From positions 183,625 to 247,624 of the forward strand of contig NZ_WKYV01000015.1 of NCBI RefSeq assembly GCF_009677585.1: a stretch of 64,000 nt of DNA, given 5' to 3'. Shown here piece after piece: positions 55,229 to 63,954 of the stretch (within the stretch, counting starts at the first letter, position 1; each line of letters opens with the position of its first letter). Under the pieces are notes generated by a model. The model did no database searches, was not told the DNA's origin, and saw only the letters and a list, made by a program, of their open reading frames with translations. The translations under genes and the position numbers were made by a program. Origin of the DNA: Lactonifactor sp. BIOML-A5 (GTDB lineage Bacteria > Bacillota > Clostridia > Lachnospirales > Lachnospiraceae).

Positions 55229-56311
55229 GTGGGAAGAGTCTATAACTTTTCAGCAGGGCCTGCTGTCCTGCCGGAAGAGGTATTAAAAGAAGCAGCAGAA
55301 GAAATGTTAGATTATAAAGGAACCGGTATGTCAGTGATGGAGATGAGCCACCGCTCCAAGGCTTTTCAGGAAATTCTGGATGATGCGGAGGCGGATCTGA
55401 GAGAACTGTTACATATTCCGGATAACTATAAAGTCCTGTTTCTGCAGGGCGGTGCCCATCAGCAGTTTGCTATGATTCCAATGAATCTGATGAAACATAA
55501 GGTGGCTGATTATATTGTTACCGGACAGTGGGCGAAAAGAGCATACCAGGAAGCACAGAAGTATGGAAAGGCGAACAAGATTGCTTCTTCAGAGGATAAA
55601 ACTTTTTCCTATATTCCGGACTGCTCGGATCTGCCTGTCAGCGATGATGCAGATTATGTGTATATCTGTGAGAACAACACTATTTACGGCACAAAATTCA
55701 AGACACTGCCGAATACGAAAGGTAAGCTTCTGGTTGCGGATGTCTCCTCCTGCTTTTTATCTGAGCCTATGGATGTAAGCAAATATGGGGTTATCTACGG
55801 AGGGGTGCAGAAGAACGTAGGCCCTGCCGGTATGGTAATTACAATTATCCGGGAAGATCTGATTACGGAGGATGTACTTCCGGGGACTCCCACCATGCTT
55901 ACTTATAAGACACATGCCGACGCAGGATCTCTGTATAATACCCCGAACTGCTACTGTATCTATATGTGCGGGAAAGTATTTAAGTGGCTGAAAAAACAGG
56001 GCGGTCTGGAGGCCATGAAACAGTATAATGAGAAAAAGGCGAAAATCCTTTACGATTTCCTGGATGGAAGTGCGTTGTTTCAGGGGACAGTGGTGCCCAA
56101 GGATCGTTCCCTTATGAATGTACCTTTTGTCACCGGAAATGATGAACTGGATGCCAGGTTCATAAAAGAGGCCGCGGCCCAGGGCTTTGTTAACCTGAAA
56201 GGCCATCGGAGTGTGGGCGGTATGCGCGCCAGCATTTACAATGCAATGCCCATAGAAGGTGTGGAAAAGCTGGTTGAATTTATGAAGAAATTTGAAGAGG
56301 AGAACCGTTAA
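55229..56311 (+). CDS. serC: Phosphoserine aminotransferase; GTG start
   Basis: Converts 3-phosphohydroxypyruvate and glutamate to phosphoserine (EC 2.6.1.52), PLP-dependent. With GTG 55229 (9 nt after AGGAGG) the product is 360 residues, exactly the family norm, and begins MGRVYNFSAGPAVLP. The ATG at 55205 lies upstream of that site. The PLP Lys lies in the YGGVQKNVGPAG motif, and the C-terminal SVGGMRASIYNAMP is intact. serA begins 1 nt after the stop, with its ribosome binding site inside serC. Confidence 0.97.
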   Translation: MGRVYNFSAGPAVLPEEVLKEAAEEMLDYKGTGMSVMEMSHRSKAFQEILDDAEADLRELLHIPDNYKVLFLQGGAHQQFAMIPMNLMKHKVADYIVTGQWAKRAYQEAQKYGKANKIASSEDKTFSYIPDCSDLPVSDDADYVYICENNTIYGTKFKTLPNTKGKLLVADVSSCFLSEPMDVSKYGVIYGGVQKNVGPAGMVITIIREDLITEDVLPGTPTMLTYKTHADAGSLYNTPNCYCIYMCGKVFKWLKKQGGLEAMKQYNEKKAKILYDFLDGSALFQGTVVPKDRSLMNVPFVTGNDELDARFIKEAAAQGFVNLKGHRSVGGMRASIYNAMPIEGVEKLVEFMKKFEEENR

Positions 56312-56312
56312 A

Positions 56313-57479
56313 ATGTATAAGTATCATTGCTTAAATCCTATCTCTGATGCGGGAATCAGCAGGTTTTCTGAGGATTATCAGGAAACAGCATTGGAAGATT
56401 CGGATGTGATTCTGGTACGAAGCGCTAACATGCATGAAATGCAGCTGCCGGATAATATAAAGGCAATTGCGAGAGCAGGGGCTGGTGTTAATAATATCCC
56501 TCTGGATGTATGCACAAAGAAGGGGGTCGTAGTATTCAATACCCCGGGTGCCAATGCCAATGGAGTAAAGGAGATGGTAATTGCCGGAATGCTTCTGGCA
56601 TCCCGTGATATCGTAGGCGGTATTGAGTGGGTGGAAAAGCAGGGCAATGCTTCTGACATCGGAAAACTTGCCGAGAAACAGAAAAAACAGTTTGCGGGCT
56701 GTGAAATCAGCGGTAAAAAATTGGGTATCATAGGGCTGGGCGCCATCGGCGTACTGGTTGCCAACGCAGCAACCCATCTGGGGATGGAGGTGTATGGATA
56801 TGATCCTTATATCTCAGTGGACGCCGCCTGGAACTTGTCCAGGACCATTCACCACATTAATGATCTGGAAACGATTTACAGGGAGTGTGATTATATCACC
56901 ATTCATGTACCTCTGACGGACGGTACCAGAAAGATGATTAACGAGGAGGCCATCCGCCACATGAAAGAAGGGGTGGTGCTCTTAAACTTTGCAAGGGATC
57001 TTTTGGTAGACGAAGAGGTGCTGGTAGAGGCACTAAAGGAAGGAAAGGTCAAGAAATATGTGACCGACTTTGCGAATCCCACAGTGGCAGGAACACAGGG
57101 AACTCTGGTGACGCCGCATCTGGGGGCCTCCACAGAGGAGTCTGAGGATAACTGTGCCAGAATGGCCGTTCAGGAACTCAGAGATTACCTGGAGCATGGG
57201 AATATTAAGAATTCAGTGAACTACCCGAACTGTGACGGAGGCATCTGTGTGGATGCCGGAAGAATTACGCTGAACCATAAGAATATCCCCAATATGATCA
57301 GTCAGTTTGCCAAGGTTCTGGGCGATGCGGGAGTGAATATTTCGGATATGACAAATAAGAGTAAGGGCGATTATGCCTATACAATGATTGACGTTTCCAC
57401 TTCTATCCCTGAAAGTGTTGTGGAATCATTAAGAGAAATCGAAGATGTCTATAAGGTCCGCATTGTAAAAGGCGAATAA
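56313..57479 (+). CDS. serA: D-3-phosphoglycerate dehydrogenase
   Basis: First step of serine synthesis (EC 1.1.1.95); 388 residues, a short form. The Rossmann motif is GIIGLGAIGVLVAN. The conserved Arg is in LNFARDLLVDEE and the catalytic His in TPHLGASTEESEDN. The C-terminus is an ACT domain (about 318-388), the usual site of serine inhibition. The start is ATG 56313; the longer frame from 56292 lies inside serC. Coupled to serC. Confidence 0.97.
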   Translation: MYKYHCLNPISDAGISRFSEDYQETALEDSDVILVRSANMHEMQLPDNIKAIARAGAGVNNIPLDVCTKKGVVVFNTPGANANGVKEMVIAGMLLASRDIVGGIEWVEKQGNASDIGKLAEKQKKQFAGCEISGKKLGIIGLGAIGVLVANAATHLGMEVYGYDPYISVDAAWNLSRTIHHINDLETIYRECDYITIHVPLTDGTRKMINEEAIRHMKEGVVLLNFARDLLVDEEVLVEALKEGKVKKYVTDFANPTVAGTQGTLVTPHLGASTEESEDNCARMAVQELRDYLEHGNIKNSVNYPNCDGGICVDAGRITLNHKNIPNMISQFAKVLGDAGVNISDMTNKSKGDYAYTMIDVSTSIPESVVESLREIEDVYKVRIVKGE

Positions 57480-57488
57480 ATTACCTAT

Positions 57489-57520
57489 GGGGGTACCGCA
57501 GGGGCGGTATTCCCATTTTT
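57489..57520 (+). terminator. Terminator after serA
   Basis: GGGGTACCGC pairs with GCGGTATTCC around AGGG, followed by CATTTTT. It separates serCA from the downstream genes, perhaps partially. Confidence 0.6.
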
Positions 57521-57541
57521 GCCAATAAAAAAGAGGTAGAA

Positions 57542-57694
57542 ATGAAAAAGAAAAGTTGGAATCCCTTTCAAAAAGGGTGGAAGAGAATGAAAAATCTTCA
57601 GAAGATATACCGTTCCGTTAAGAGGCATAAAAAGAAATACAGAAAAGCAGTGAATGGGATCTGTGAAGTGATTTTGCATAAGATTGAGAATTAA
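57542..57694 (+). CDS. Small very basic hypothetical protein (50 aa)
   Basis: ATG 57542 lies 5 nt after GAGGT. The 50-residue product is rich in Lys and Arg (about 18 of 50) with aromatic residues near the start (MKKKSWNPFQKGWKRM) and ends CEVILHKIEN. No membrane helix. It lies between the serA terminator and the DUF1015 gene, whose ATG is 22 nt further on. It might bind nucleic acid or ribosomes, or be a chance frame; no family is recognised. Confidence 0.5.
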   Translation: MKKKSWNPFQKGWKRMKNLQKIYRSVKRHKKKYRKAVNGICEVILHKIEN

Positions 57695-57715
57695 AGGATG
57701 AAAAGGAGAACCAAT

Positions 57716-58948
57716 ATGGCTGATATTAAAGCTTTTCGGGGCATAAGGCCGAGGCCGGATCTGGCGGATAGGATTGCTGCTCTGCCTTATGATGTGTACA
57801 ACAGAAAAGAGGCACTGGCAGAAGTGGAAAAAGAACCCCTTTCCTTTCTGAAAATTGACCGGGCGGAGACGCAGTTTCCAGATACAGTAGGAACCTATGA
57901 GGATTGTGTCTACGAGAAAGCCAAAGAGACCCTCTGGGATATGAAGGCAAAGGGAGCATTTATCCAGGATGAAACACCCTGCTGTTACTTGTACGAACTA
58001 ACTATGAATGGGCGGAGCCAGACGGGGATCGTGGCCTGCGCGTCCATTGATGATTATCACAGTCAGGTAATTAAAAAGCATGAGAATACAAGGGAAGAAA
58101 AGGAGCTGGACAGAATCCGCCACGTAGATACCTGCAATGCCCAGACCGGTCCTATTTTTCTGGCCTATCGTTCCCGCGGGGAGGTAACCGCTCTGGTCGC
58201 CCAGGCAAAGCAGCAAAAGCCCGTGTATGACTTTATTTCTCCGGATGGCATCGGACATCGTGTGTGGGTAATTGAAGACAGAGAGCAGATAGAACAGTTG
58301 GAGAGTGCTTTTGGGAAGATTCAGGAAATCTACATAGCTGACGGGCATCACAGAGCGGCATCAGCGGTTAAAGTGGGAGAAAAGAGGCGTGCAGAACATC
58401 CGGGCTATACGGGGAAGGAAGAGTTTAACTATTTTCTGGCTGTTTTGTTTCCGGATGAGGAACTGTCTATCCTGGATTACAACCGGGTAATAAAAGATTT
58501 AAACGGCAATACACCCTGTGAGCTTCTGGAAAAAATTCAGGGAGACTTTTCTGTGGAGAAAAGAGAAGAACCAGTACGCCCCACAAAAAAAGGAGAATTT
58601 GGCATGTATCTGGAGGGAGCCTGGTATCTTCTCAGAGTTAAACCGGAAGTAGTCTCCGAAGATCCCGTGAAAGGTTTGGATGTATCTATTCTCCAGGACA
58701 GGCTCCTTCAGCCGATCCTGGGAATCCAGAACCCGAAAACAGACGCCAGAATTGATTTCGTGGGCGGAATCCGGGGATTAAAGGAACTGGAGAGAAGGGT
58801 TGCAGAAGACTGCATGGCAGCCTTTTCTCTGTACCCTACTTCCATAGGAGAGCTTTTTGCTGTGGCAGACGCGGGAAGGCTGATGCCTCCAAAATCAACC
58901 TGGTTTGAGCCAAAGCTGCGCAGCGGATTGTTTATACACGAAATATAA
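57716..58948 (+). CDS. DUF1015 family protein
   Basis: A 410-residue protein of the conserved DUF1015 family, often found beside serine synthesis genes in anaerobes, as here. Typical motifs are AFRGIRP (start), ALPYDVYNRKEA, CNAQTGPIFLAYR, YIADGHHRAASA and the C-terminal PKSTWFEPKLRSGLFIHEI. No biochemical role is established; the location after serC-serA suggests a link with serine or a phosphorylated derivative (inference). The start ATG 57716 follows AAGGAG with 8 nt spacing. The next gene starts 24 nt later. Confidence 0.92.
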   Translation: MADIKAFRGIRPRPDLADRIAALPYDVYNRKEALAEVEKEPLSFLKIDRAETQFPDTVGTYEDCVYEKAKETLWDMKAKGAFIQDETPCCYLYELTMNGRSQTGIVACASIDDYHSQVIKKHENTREEKELDRIRHVDTCNAQTGPIFLAYRSRGEVTALVAQAKQQKPVYDFISPDGIGHRVWVIEDREQIEQLESAFGKIQEIYIADGHHRAASAVKVGEKRRAEHPGYTGKEEFNYFLAVLFPDEELSILDYNRVIKDLNGNTPCELLEKIQGDFSVEKREEPVRPTKKGEFGMYLEGAWYLLRVKPEVVSEDPVKGLDVSILQDRLLQPILGIQNPKTDARIDFVGGIRGLKELERRVAEDCMAAFSLYPTSIGELFAVADAGRLMPPKSTWFEPKLRSGLFIHEI

Positions 58949-58972
58949 TAGAAAGATTGGGAGGATTTACGT

Positions 58973-59386
58973 ATGGAGAGCAGAGTTGAGAAAGCAGTGG
59001 AAAAGCATCGCCAGGGATATAACTGTGCCCAGGCAGTTGCCTGTACCTATTGTGATTTGGTCGGTGTGGACGAATCTACCATGTTTAAGATGATCGAGGG
59101 CTTCGGGGCCGGCATGGGGGGAATGCAGAGTACCTGCGGAGCAGTATCGGGCGTAATAGCCCTTGCTGGCATGAAGAACAGCAAGGGATGCGGCGATACT
59201 TCTACAAAGGGGAAGACGTACAAGCTGTCAAAGGAAATCGCAAAAGAATTTTCAGAGATTAACCAGTCAACGGTATGTAAAGTGCTAAAAGGGGTGGAGA
59301 CAAAGAAACTGCTTAGAAGCTGTGACGGATGCGTGGAGGACGCTGCCAGGATTGCTGAGAAGGTATTGTTTCAGGAAGAAGAGTAA
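58973..59386 (+). CDS. C_GCAxxG_C_C family putative redox protein
   Basis: A 137-residue protein of the Cys-rich C_GCAxxG_C_C family. NCAQAVACTYC (about 18-28), the GFGAGMGGMQSTCGAVSG core (about 42-59), Cys near residue 74 and CDGCVEDAA near the C-terminus give the spaced cysteines that define it, presumably for a metal or redox centre. Function is not established. GGGAGG lies 8 nt before the ATG. It is the last gene of the group and ends at a bidirectional terminator. Confidence 0.92.
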   Translation: MESRVEKAVEKHRQGYNCAQAVACTYCDLVGVDESTMFKMIEGFGAGMGGMQSTCGAVSGVIALAGMKNSKGCGDTSTKGKTYKLSKEIAKEFSEINQSTVCKVLKGVETKKLLRSCDGCVEDAARIAEKVLFQEEE

Positions 59387-59394
59387 TTATCATC

Positions 59395-59437
59395 AAAAAA
59401 GGAACCGATGTTCTTACGGACATTGGTTCCTTTTTTG
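59395..59437. terminator. Bidirectional terminator
   Basis: AAAAAAGGAACCGATGT pairs with ACATTGGTTCCTTTTTT around TCTTACGG, between convergent genes; it touches the stop codon of the minus-strand autolysin. Confidence 0.85.
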
Positions 59438-60694
59438 TTACATAGATTTCAGATCCTGAATCATTTTAATCAGTGAGCTTCCGTAGTTTTGTCCGGCTGC
59501 CCATCCTCCGCCGTAGGGGTTGTCGGGAATCCCGAGCCATTCTACGTAGGGGGAGGTGTTTCTTGTTACATAGTTAAACCGGGGGTCCACGCAGGGCTGA
59601 TTCAGTGCAGCGGTACTTGCATACGCCTTTAAATGCTGTATCTGTGCCCGAAGACCGGTTCGCACGTCAGAGAAGGCAACTCCCGGTACACCTCCTCCGG
59701 TGGCGCCGAGGCCGGCAAAATTATACTGGCCAATAGACACATCGCCGCTGTAGTTGAGCCATCCTGTTTCCTTCATAATCTGAGTGAAAACAACTTCAGC
59801 CTTTATATTCTCTGCTGCTGCTTCCTCGTAAATGATTTCACAGAAGGTCTCAATATCCGGAGCCCCTCCATTTGCAAGGACTGCGGAAGGGTAAGAGGCG
59901 GCGTTAGCCTTAAAATAGTTCGCCATCTGATCCACGGAGACGGAGGTAGCGCCCTCGATGATATACATTCCGCTGGCTGCATCCACATTGCTCTCATAGG
60001 ATGTAACCTCCTGACTGCACACACCTGCAGTGCTGAACGTATAGTTACTGCCGTCAATTACTTGTTCTCCGGTGACCATAACGCCATCCTCCCCGAGGTA
60101 GTACCGTTTGCCATCCAGCGTCAGCCATCCAGTCGTCATTCTGCCGGTTTCATCAAAGAAATACTGCTTGTTATCCACTTTCAGCCATCCTTTGATGGGA
60201 GAGCCATTCAGGTTATTGTAATACCAGTAACCGTCATGGAAGCTCCATCCTCCGGAGGTATTAATTTCAGGATTCTCGTTCCAGGCACCGTCGGCATCCA
60301 GACAGTACCAGCTATTGTCGATAAACTGCCACCCGGTTGCCATTGAGCCGTTTCCTGGGGTGAAGTAATACCAGGTATCGTCTATGAGAGTCCATCCTTC
60401 GGCCATAGCCCCGGTGTCCTCCAGATAATACCATATCTCATTAATCTTTTGCCATCCCGTTTTTTTCTCATCGTTTATGTAGTAGTACCAAGAGTCCCCT
60501 TCTTTTGTCCAGCCGTTAGTTCCGGGAGCTGTCTCAGTGCCGCTATCCGGCATCAGTGGTGAGGGAAGGGACACCTGATAAGGGGATAACAGGGTCTGTG
60601 CCGGGGATTCCGCCCCTAATACAGAGACAGGGGCGGCCAATACCATAGAGGCCGTCAGCAAATGGCATAGATAGCGCTTTTTTGTTCCATTCAT
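59438..60694 (-). CDS. Exported N-acetylglucosaminidase-type autolysin with cell-wall-binding repeats
   Basis: A 418-residue secreted wall enzyme. The signal peptide (YLCHLLTASMVLAAPVSVLG, cut near GAE) is followed by about 8 aromatic wall-binding repeats (residues 60-225). The C-terminal domain (about 240-418) resembles the LytD/Bax-type endo-beta-N-acetylglucosaminidase: Glu in FTQIMKETGWLNYSGD and YNFAGLGATGG, with the ending AAGQNYGSSLIKMIQDLKSM. The domain is strongly similar to the end of the next autolysin (60786). The start has AAAGGAG about 8 nt upstream. It has its own promoter in the short gap behind the larger paralogue. Confidence 0.92.
   Translation of the reverse strand: MNGTKKRYLCHLLTASMVLAAPVSVLGAESPAQTLLSPYQVSLPSPLMPDSGTETAPGTNGWTKEGDSWYYYINDEKKTGWQKINEIWYYLEDTGAMAEGWTLIDDTWYYFTPGNGSMATGWQFIDNSWYCLDADGAWNENPEINTSGGWSFHDGYWYYNNLNGSPIKGWLKVDNKQYFFDETGRMTTGWLTLDGKRYYLGEDGVMVTGEQVIDGSNYTFSTAGVCSQEVTSYESNVDAASGMYIIEGATSVSVDQMANYFKANAASYPSAVLANGGAPDIETFCEIIYEEAAAENIKAEVVFTQIMKETGWLNYSGDVSIGQYNFAGLGATGGGVPGVAFSDVRTGLRAQIQHLKAYASTAALNQPCVDPRFNYVTRNTSPYVEWLGIPDNPYGGGWAAGQNYGSSLIKMIQDLKSM
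60018..60517 (-). repeat. Cell-wall-binding repeats in the smaller autolysin
   Basis: About 8 degenerate coding repeats of 60-63 bp (GW-x5-WYY pattern), some longer because of insertions. Confidence 0.85.
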
Positions 60695-60749
60695 TCAAAT
60701 ACTCCTTTGTAATGTAACCGATGATTCTTTACTTGCTTGTCACTTTACT

Positions 60750-60778
60750 ATTATATAGGATGGGAGTCTGAATGACAA
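60750..60778 (-). promoter_or_regulatory. Promoter of the smaller autolysin gene
   Basis: On the minus strand: TTGTCA (60778-60773), 17-bp spacer, TATAAT (60755-60750), directly after the stop codon of the larger autolysin gene. Confidence 0.65.
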
Positions 60779-60785
60779 CCTGGAG

Positions 60786-63710
60786 TTACATAGATTTTAA
60801 TGTTGTAATCATTCCAATGAGACTGCTGCCGTAATTTTTTCCTGCGGCCCAGCCCCCTCCGAAGGGGTTGTCCGGGATTCCCAGCCACTCTACAAAAGGA
60901 GAGGAGTACCTGGTAACATAGGTAAAACGGGGGTCCACACAGGTCTGTACCAGGTTATCTCTGGAAGCGTAGGCCTTCAGGTGCTGTACCTGAGCCCTGA
61001 TACCGGTGCGCACATCGGCAAAACTCAAGCCGGGGACTCCCCCTCCGGTTGCCCCAAGGCCGGCAAAATTAAACTGCTCAATCTTTACGTCTCCTCCGTA
61101 TTGAAGCCATCCGGTTTCCTTCATTGCCTGCGTGAAGGCAACTTCTGCTTTGACACCTTCCGTCTGGCACTCTTCCAGGAAAATCTGACAGAAGGTTTTG
61201 ATGTCAGGAGCGCCGCCCTTTGCCAGTACTTCTGCGGGGTAAGCCTGCTTGCTGGTGGCAAAATACTTAACCATCTGATCTGCGGTTACAGAGCTTGTCC
61301 CCATAATTTTGTATCCGGGATATTCATCAATGTTGCCCAGACTCTCGCCGGACTGGGTAAAGGTATAAGTGACACCGTCTACGGTATAGTAGCATCCGGA
61401 GACCATGGCGCCGCTGCTTAGAAGATAGTAGGTCTTTCCGCCTACAGTCTGCCATCCGGTGAGCATCTTGCCGGTACTGTCCATATAATACCATTTACCG
61501 CCGTTTAATAGCCACCCTGTATGATAACCGTTGGCTCCTATGTAATACCAGTTCCCATTTTCAAGCTGCCAGCCCTGAGCCGGATGCTCAATCCATACGC
61601 CGCTGTTGTCGAAGAAATAGGACTTGCCCCCGATTTTCTGCCATCCGGTAAGCATGGCCCCGGAGGAATTCATGTAGTACCATTTACCGCCAATCTTCTG
61701 CCATCCGGTGAGCATGGCACCGCTGCTGTCGGAGTAGTACCAGGTATTGCCTACCAGATACCACCCGGTTTTCATAGCTCCATTGCCCGGAGTGAGATAG
61801 TACCAGGTCTTTCCAAGTTTGAGCCAACCCTCCGCCATGGCGCCGCTGCTGTTGAGATAGTACCATTTGCCGCCAATCTTCTGCCATCCGGTCAGAGCTG
61901 CTCCGCTTGCATTAAAGTAATACCATTTGCCGTCAATGAGATTCCAGTTTACCGCCATGACTCCGGTTTCCGGGTTCAGGTAGTACCGGGTTTTCCCCAG
62001 GGTTATCCAGCCTTTCGCCCGGGCGCCGCTGCTGTTGAGGTAATACCACTTGCCGTCCAGGAGAAGCCAACCGGTCTGCATAGCGCCGCTGCCGTTAAAA
62101 TAGTACCATTGGCTGCCTATTTTTTGCCAGCCGTCTACCATGGCTCCGTTTCCAGGGGTAAGATAATACCAGGTGTTTCCAAGTTTTTTCCAGCCCTCTG
62201 CCATGGCGCCGCTGCTCTCCAGGTAATACCATTTGCCGGAGATAAACTGCCAACCGGTCTGCATGACTCCGCTGCTGTTGAGGTAATACCATTTACTACC
62301 GAGATACTGCCAGCCAGTGAGCTTTTTGCCGTCTTTATAATAATACCATTTCCCATTAATATATTTCCATTTGGTCAGATTTTTATTGGGATGAGAGGTA
62401 CTCTCCAGATTGAAATACTGGGCAATTCCCTTGGCGTCTGCCTGTCCCAGCTTTTTCAGATCCTCTTCACTGTCCAGAAACTTCTTGTCCTCTGCTCCGC
62501 ATATAAAAGCATGTTCTACGATAACGCCAGGAAGTCCCTGCTCCATACAGTTGCGGATAATTCCGTAGTAGTCAGCTAAACTGCCGTCCGGATACTTTGT
62601 GCCGCTAGCAGAATCTTTGTATTTTAGTCCCCGGTTGTAAAGGCCGAGGGCAACAAGATTGTCCAAAATGTTGGTTGCAAGCTGATTGGCATCTACGGCT
62701 ACATCATGGTTATACCGTCCGGTTGTGGGGACCAGGATTTCCACACCATGTGCTTTTTCCGAATCCGCAGAGTTAATATGCAGGCTCACAAAAATATCGG
62801 CATTTTTTTCAACGCCGATGGCCACCCGCTCTCCTAAGTCGGGAAGATAGGTGTCTCCGGTTCTTGTCATATACACCTGAATCTCCGGATATGCGGCAAG
62901 GGCTTCTTTTACATAATTAGCAATCTTCAGGGTAAGCTGTGATTCTACGAATTTGGTACCGTCGCTGAAGGTGTATTCCGCGCCGCCGTCCTTTCCGCCG
63001 TGTCCCGGATCCAATACTACAGTAAAGGTTCCTGCTTTAGTGTCCGCTTTCGGTGCGGAAAGAGCAGATCTGGACATGGAAGCGGGAGCGGCTTCACTTT
63101 GAAGCACCTCGGAAATGTCGGAAGCTGTAAGTCCGTCCTCCCCTTCTTTTGTGACTACTGTTTGATTCACATAATCCAATTCTTCCTCTGAGAGGCTCTC
63201 TGTGTCTGTCTGCTTGGCTGTATCCCCAATGATTTCCGCGGCTTGTTCCTCGTCAATACTGAGGGTATTCATTTCTTCCTCCGGCTGCAGTCCGGTCTCT
63301 ATATCCTGACCGCCTACAGTGGTAACGATAGAAAGAAAGGTTCGGGTAACACCTTCCCCTGGAAGATCCAGCAGGAAAGCGGCATAATTTTCAACAATTT
63401 CCTCTGCTTCTGCAGTATGTATCTCCCCATCCCCATCCTGATAGGAGAGGACTGCTTTTTCCATTACAGTAGAAGAATCCCCCATCTCAAGAATGACGGA
63501 TTGGTGCGTATCGTCTTCCTGGGTCAAAAGCAGCTGGCAGTCCAGAGAAAGGGAATCCCTGCTGTCGTTGTCTGGTTGTGTATCCTGTGTGGGTTCCTCC
63601 TCAGGAAGGCTGTCACGGGCCTGACTGCTGGCGTAAGCCGGCGTCCAGGCAGTGAGCAGCATAACTGCAGTCAGAACATAGCACAGGAGTTTCTTTCGGA
63701 TGTTTTTCAT
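60786..63710 (-). CDS. Bifunctional autolysin: N-acetylmuramoyl-L-alanine amidase, wall-binding repeats, glucosaminidase
   Basis: A 974-residue secreted protein. Signal peptide (LLCYVLTAVMLLTAWTPAYA), an N-terminal region of about 200 residues rich in Glu/Asp/Ser, and an Amidase_3 domain (about 225-425) with Zn ligands in LDPGHGGKDGG, a following Glu, and SLHINSAD, and the catalytic Glu in VIVEHAFI. About 17 aromatic wall-binding repeats (around residues 445-790) lead to a glucosaminidase domain (about 795-974) with FTQAMKETGWLQYGGD and YNFAGLGATGG-like FNFAGLGATGG. Two wall-cutting domains on one chain recall staphylococcal Atl but with a different repeat type. The start ATG 63710 follows AAGGAGA; the frame from 63737 has no site. 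Confidence 0.94.
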   Translation of the reverse strand: MKNIRKKLLCYVLTAVMLLTAWTPAYASSQARDSLPEEEPTQDTQPDNDSRDSLSLDCQLLLTQEDDTHQSVILEMGDSSTVMEKAVLSYQDGDGEIHTAEAEEIVENYAAFLLDLPGEGVTRTFLSIVTTVGGQDIETGLQPEEEMNTLSIDEEQAAEIIGDTAKQTDTESLSEEELDYVNQTVVTKEGEDGLTASDISEVLQSEAAPASMSRSALSAPKADTKAGTFTVVLDPGHGGKDGGAEYTFSDGTKFVESQLTLKIANYVKEALAAYPEIQVYMTRTGDTYLPDLGERVAIGVEKNADIFVSLHINSADSEKAHGVEILVPTTGRYNHDVAVDANQLATNILDNLVALGLYNRGLKYKDSASGTKYPDGSLADYYGIIRNCMEQGLPGVIVEHAFICGAEDKKFLDSEEDLKKLGQADAKGIAQYFNLESTSHPNKNLTKWKYINGKWYYYKDGKKLTGWQYLGSKWYYLNSSGVMQTGWQFISGKWYYLESSGAMAEGWKKLGNTWYYLTPGNGAMVDGWQKIGSQWYYFNGSGAMQTGWLLLDGKWYYLNSSGARAKGWITLGKTRYYLNPETGVMAVNWNLIDGKWYYFNASGAALTGWQKIGGKWYYLNSSGAMAEGWLKLGKTWYYLTPGNGAMKTGWYLVGNTWYYSDSSGAMLTGWQKIGGKWYYMNSSGAMLTGWQKIGGKSYFFDNSGVWIEHPAQGWQLENGNWYYIGANGYHTGWLLNGGKWYYMDSTGKMLTGWQTVGGKTYYLLSSGAMVSGCYYTVDGVTYTFTQSGESLGNIDEYPGYKIMGTSSVTADQMVKYFATSKQAYPAEVLAKGGAPDIKTFCQIFLEECQTEGVKAEVAFTQAMKETGWLQYGGDVKIEQFNFAGLGATGGGVPGLSFADVRTGIRAQVQHLKAYASRDNLVQTCVDPRFTYVTRYSSPFVEWLGIPDNPFGGGWAAGKNYGSSLIGMITTLKSM
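61341..62375 (-). repeat. Cell-wall-binding repeats in the large autolysin
   Basis: About 17 coding repeats with a period near 60-63 bp; several units are almost identical in sequence (GWQKIGGKWYYLNSSGAM), which suggests recent duplication or gene conversion. Confidence 0.9.
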
Positions 63711-63777
63711 TTGTCTTTCTCCTTTGCTTTTTTGCAACGTAAAACTTTGTTACTAAAATGTTAATGAATCATTACAT

Positions 63778-63806
63778 ATTATAGTATATGGCCGGACAGA
63801 TTGCAA
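63778..63806 (-). promoter_or_regulatory. Promoter of the large autolysin gene
   Basis: On the minus strand: TTGCAA (63806-63801), 17-bp spacer, TATAAT (63783-63778). The leader is about 60 nt. Confidence 0.65.
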
Positions 63807-63954
63807 TGGAGGAATAGAAAATGACCTCTGAATTTAAGAAAAGTTTAATCTGAATTTATAAGCCATCCATTGCAAGGGTCAGAAAAATATGTTACCTTAC
63901 AAATATAGTTTATCTGTTAGTTGCTATAAATAATGTATTGGGAGAATGTATGAA

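Noticed and set aside
61521..62579. Long open frame on the plus strand opposite the large autolysin
   Set aside because: It is the antisense of the wall-binding repeats; its repeats simply mirror them.
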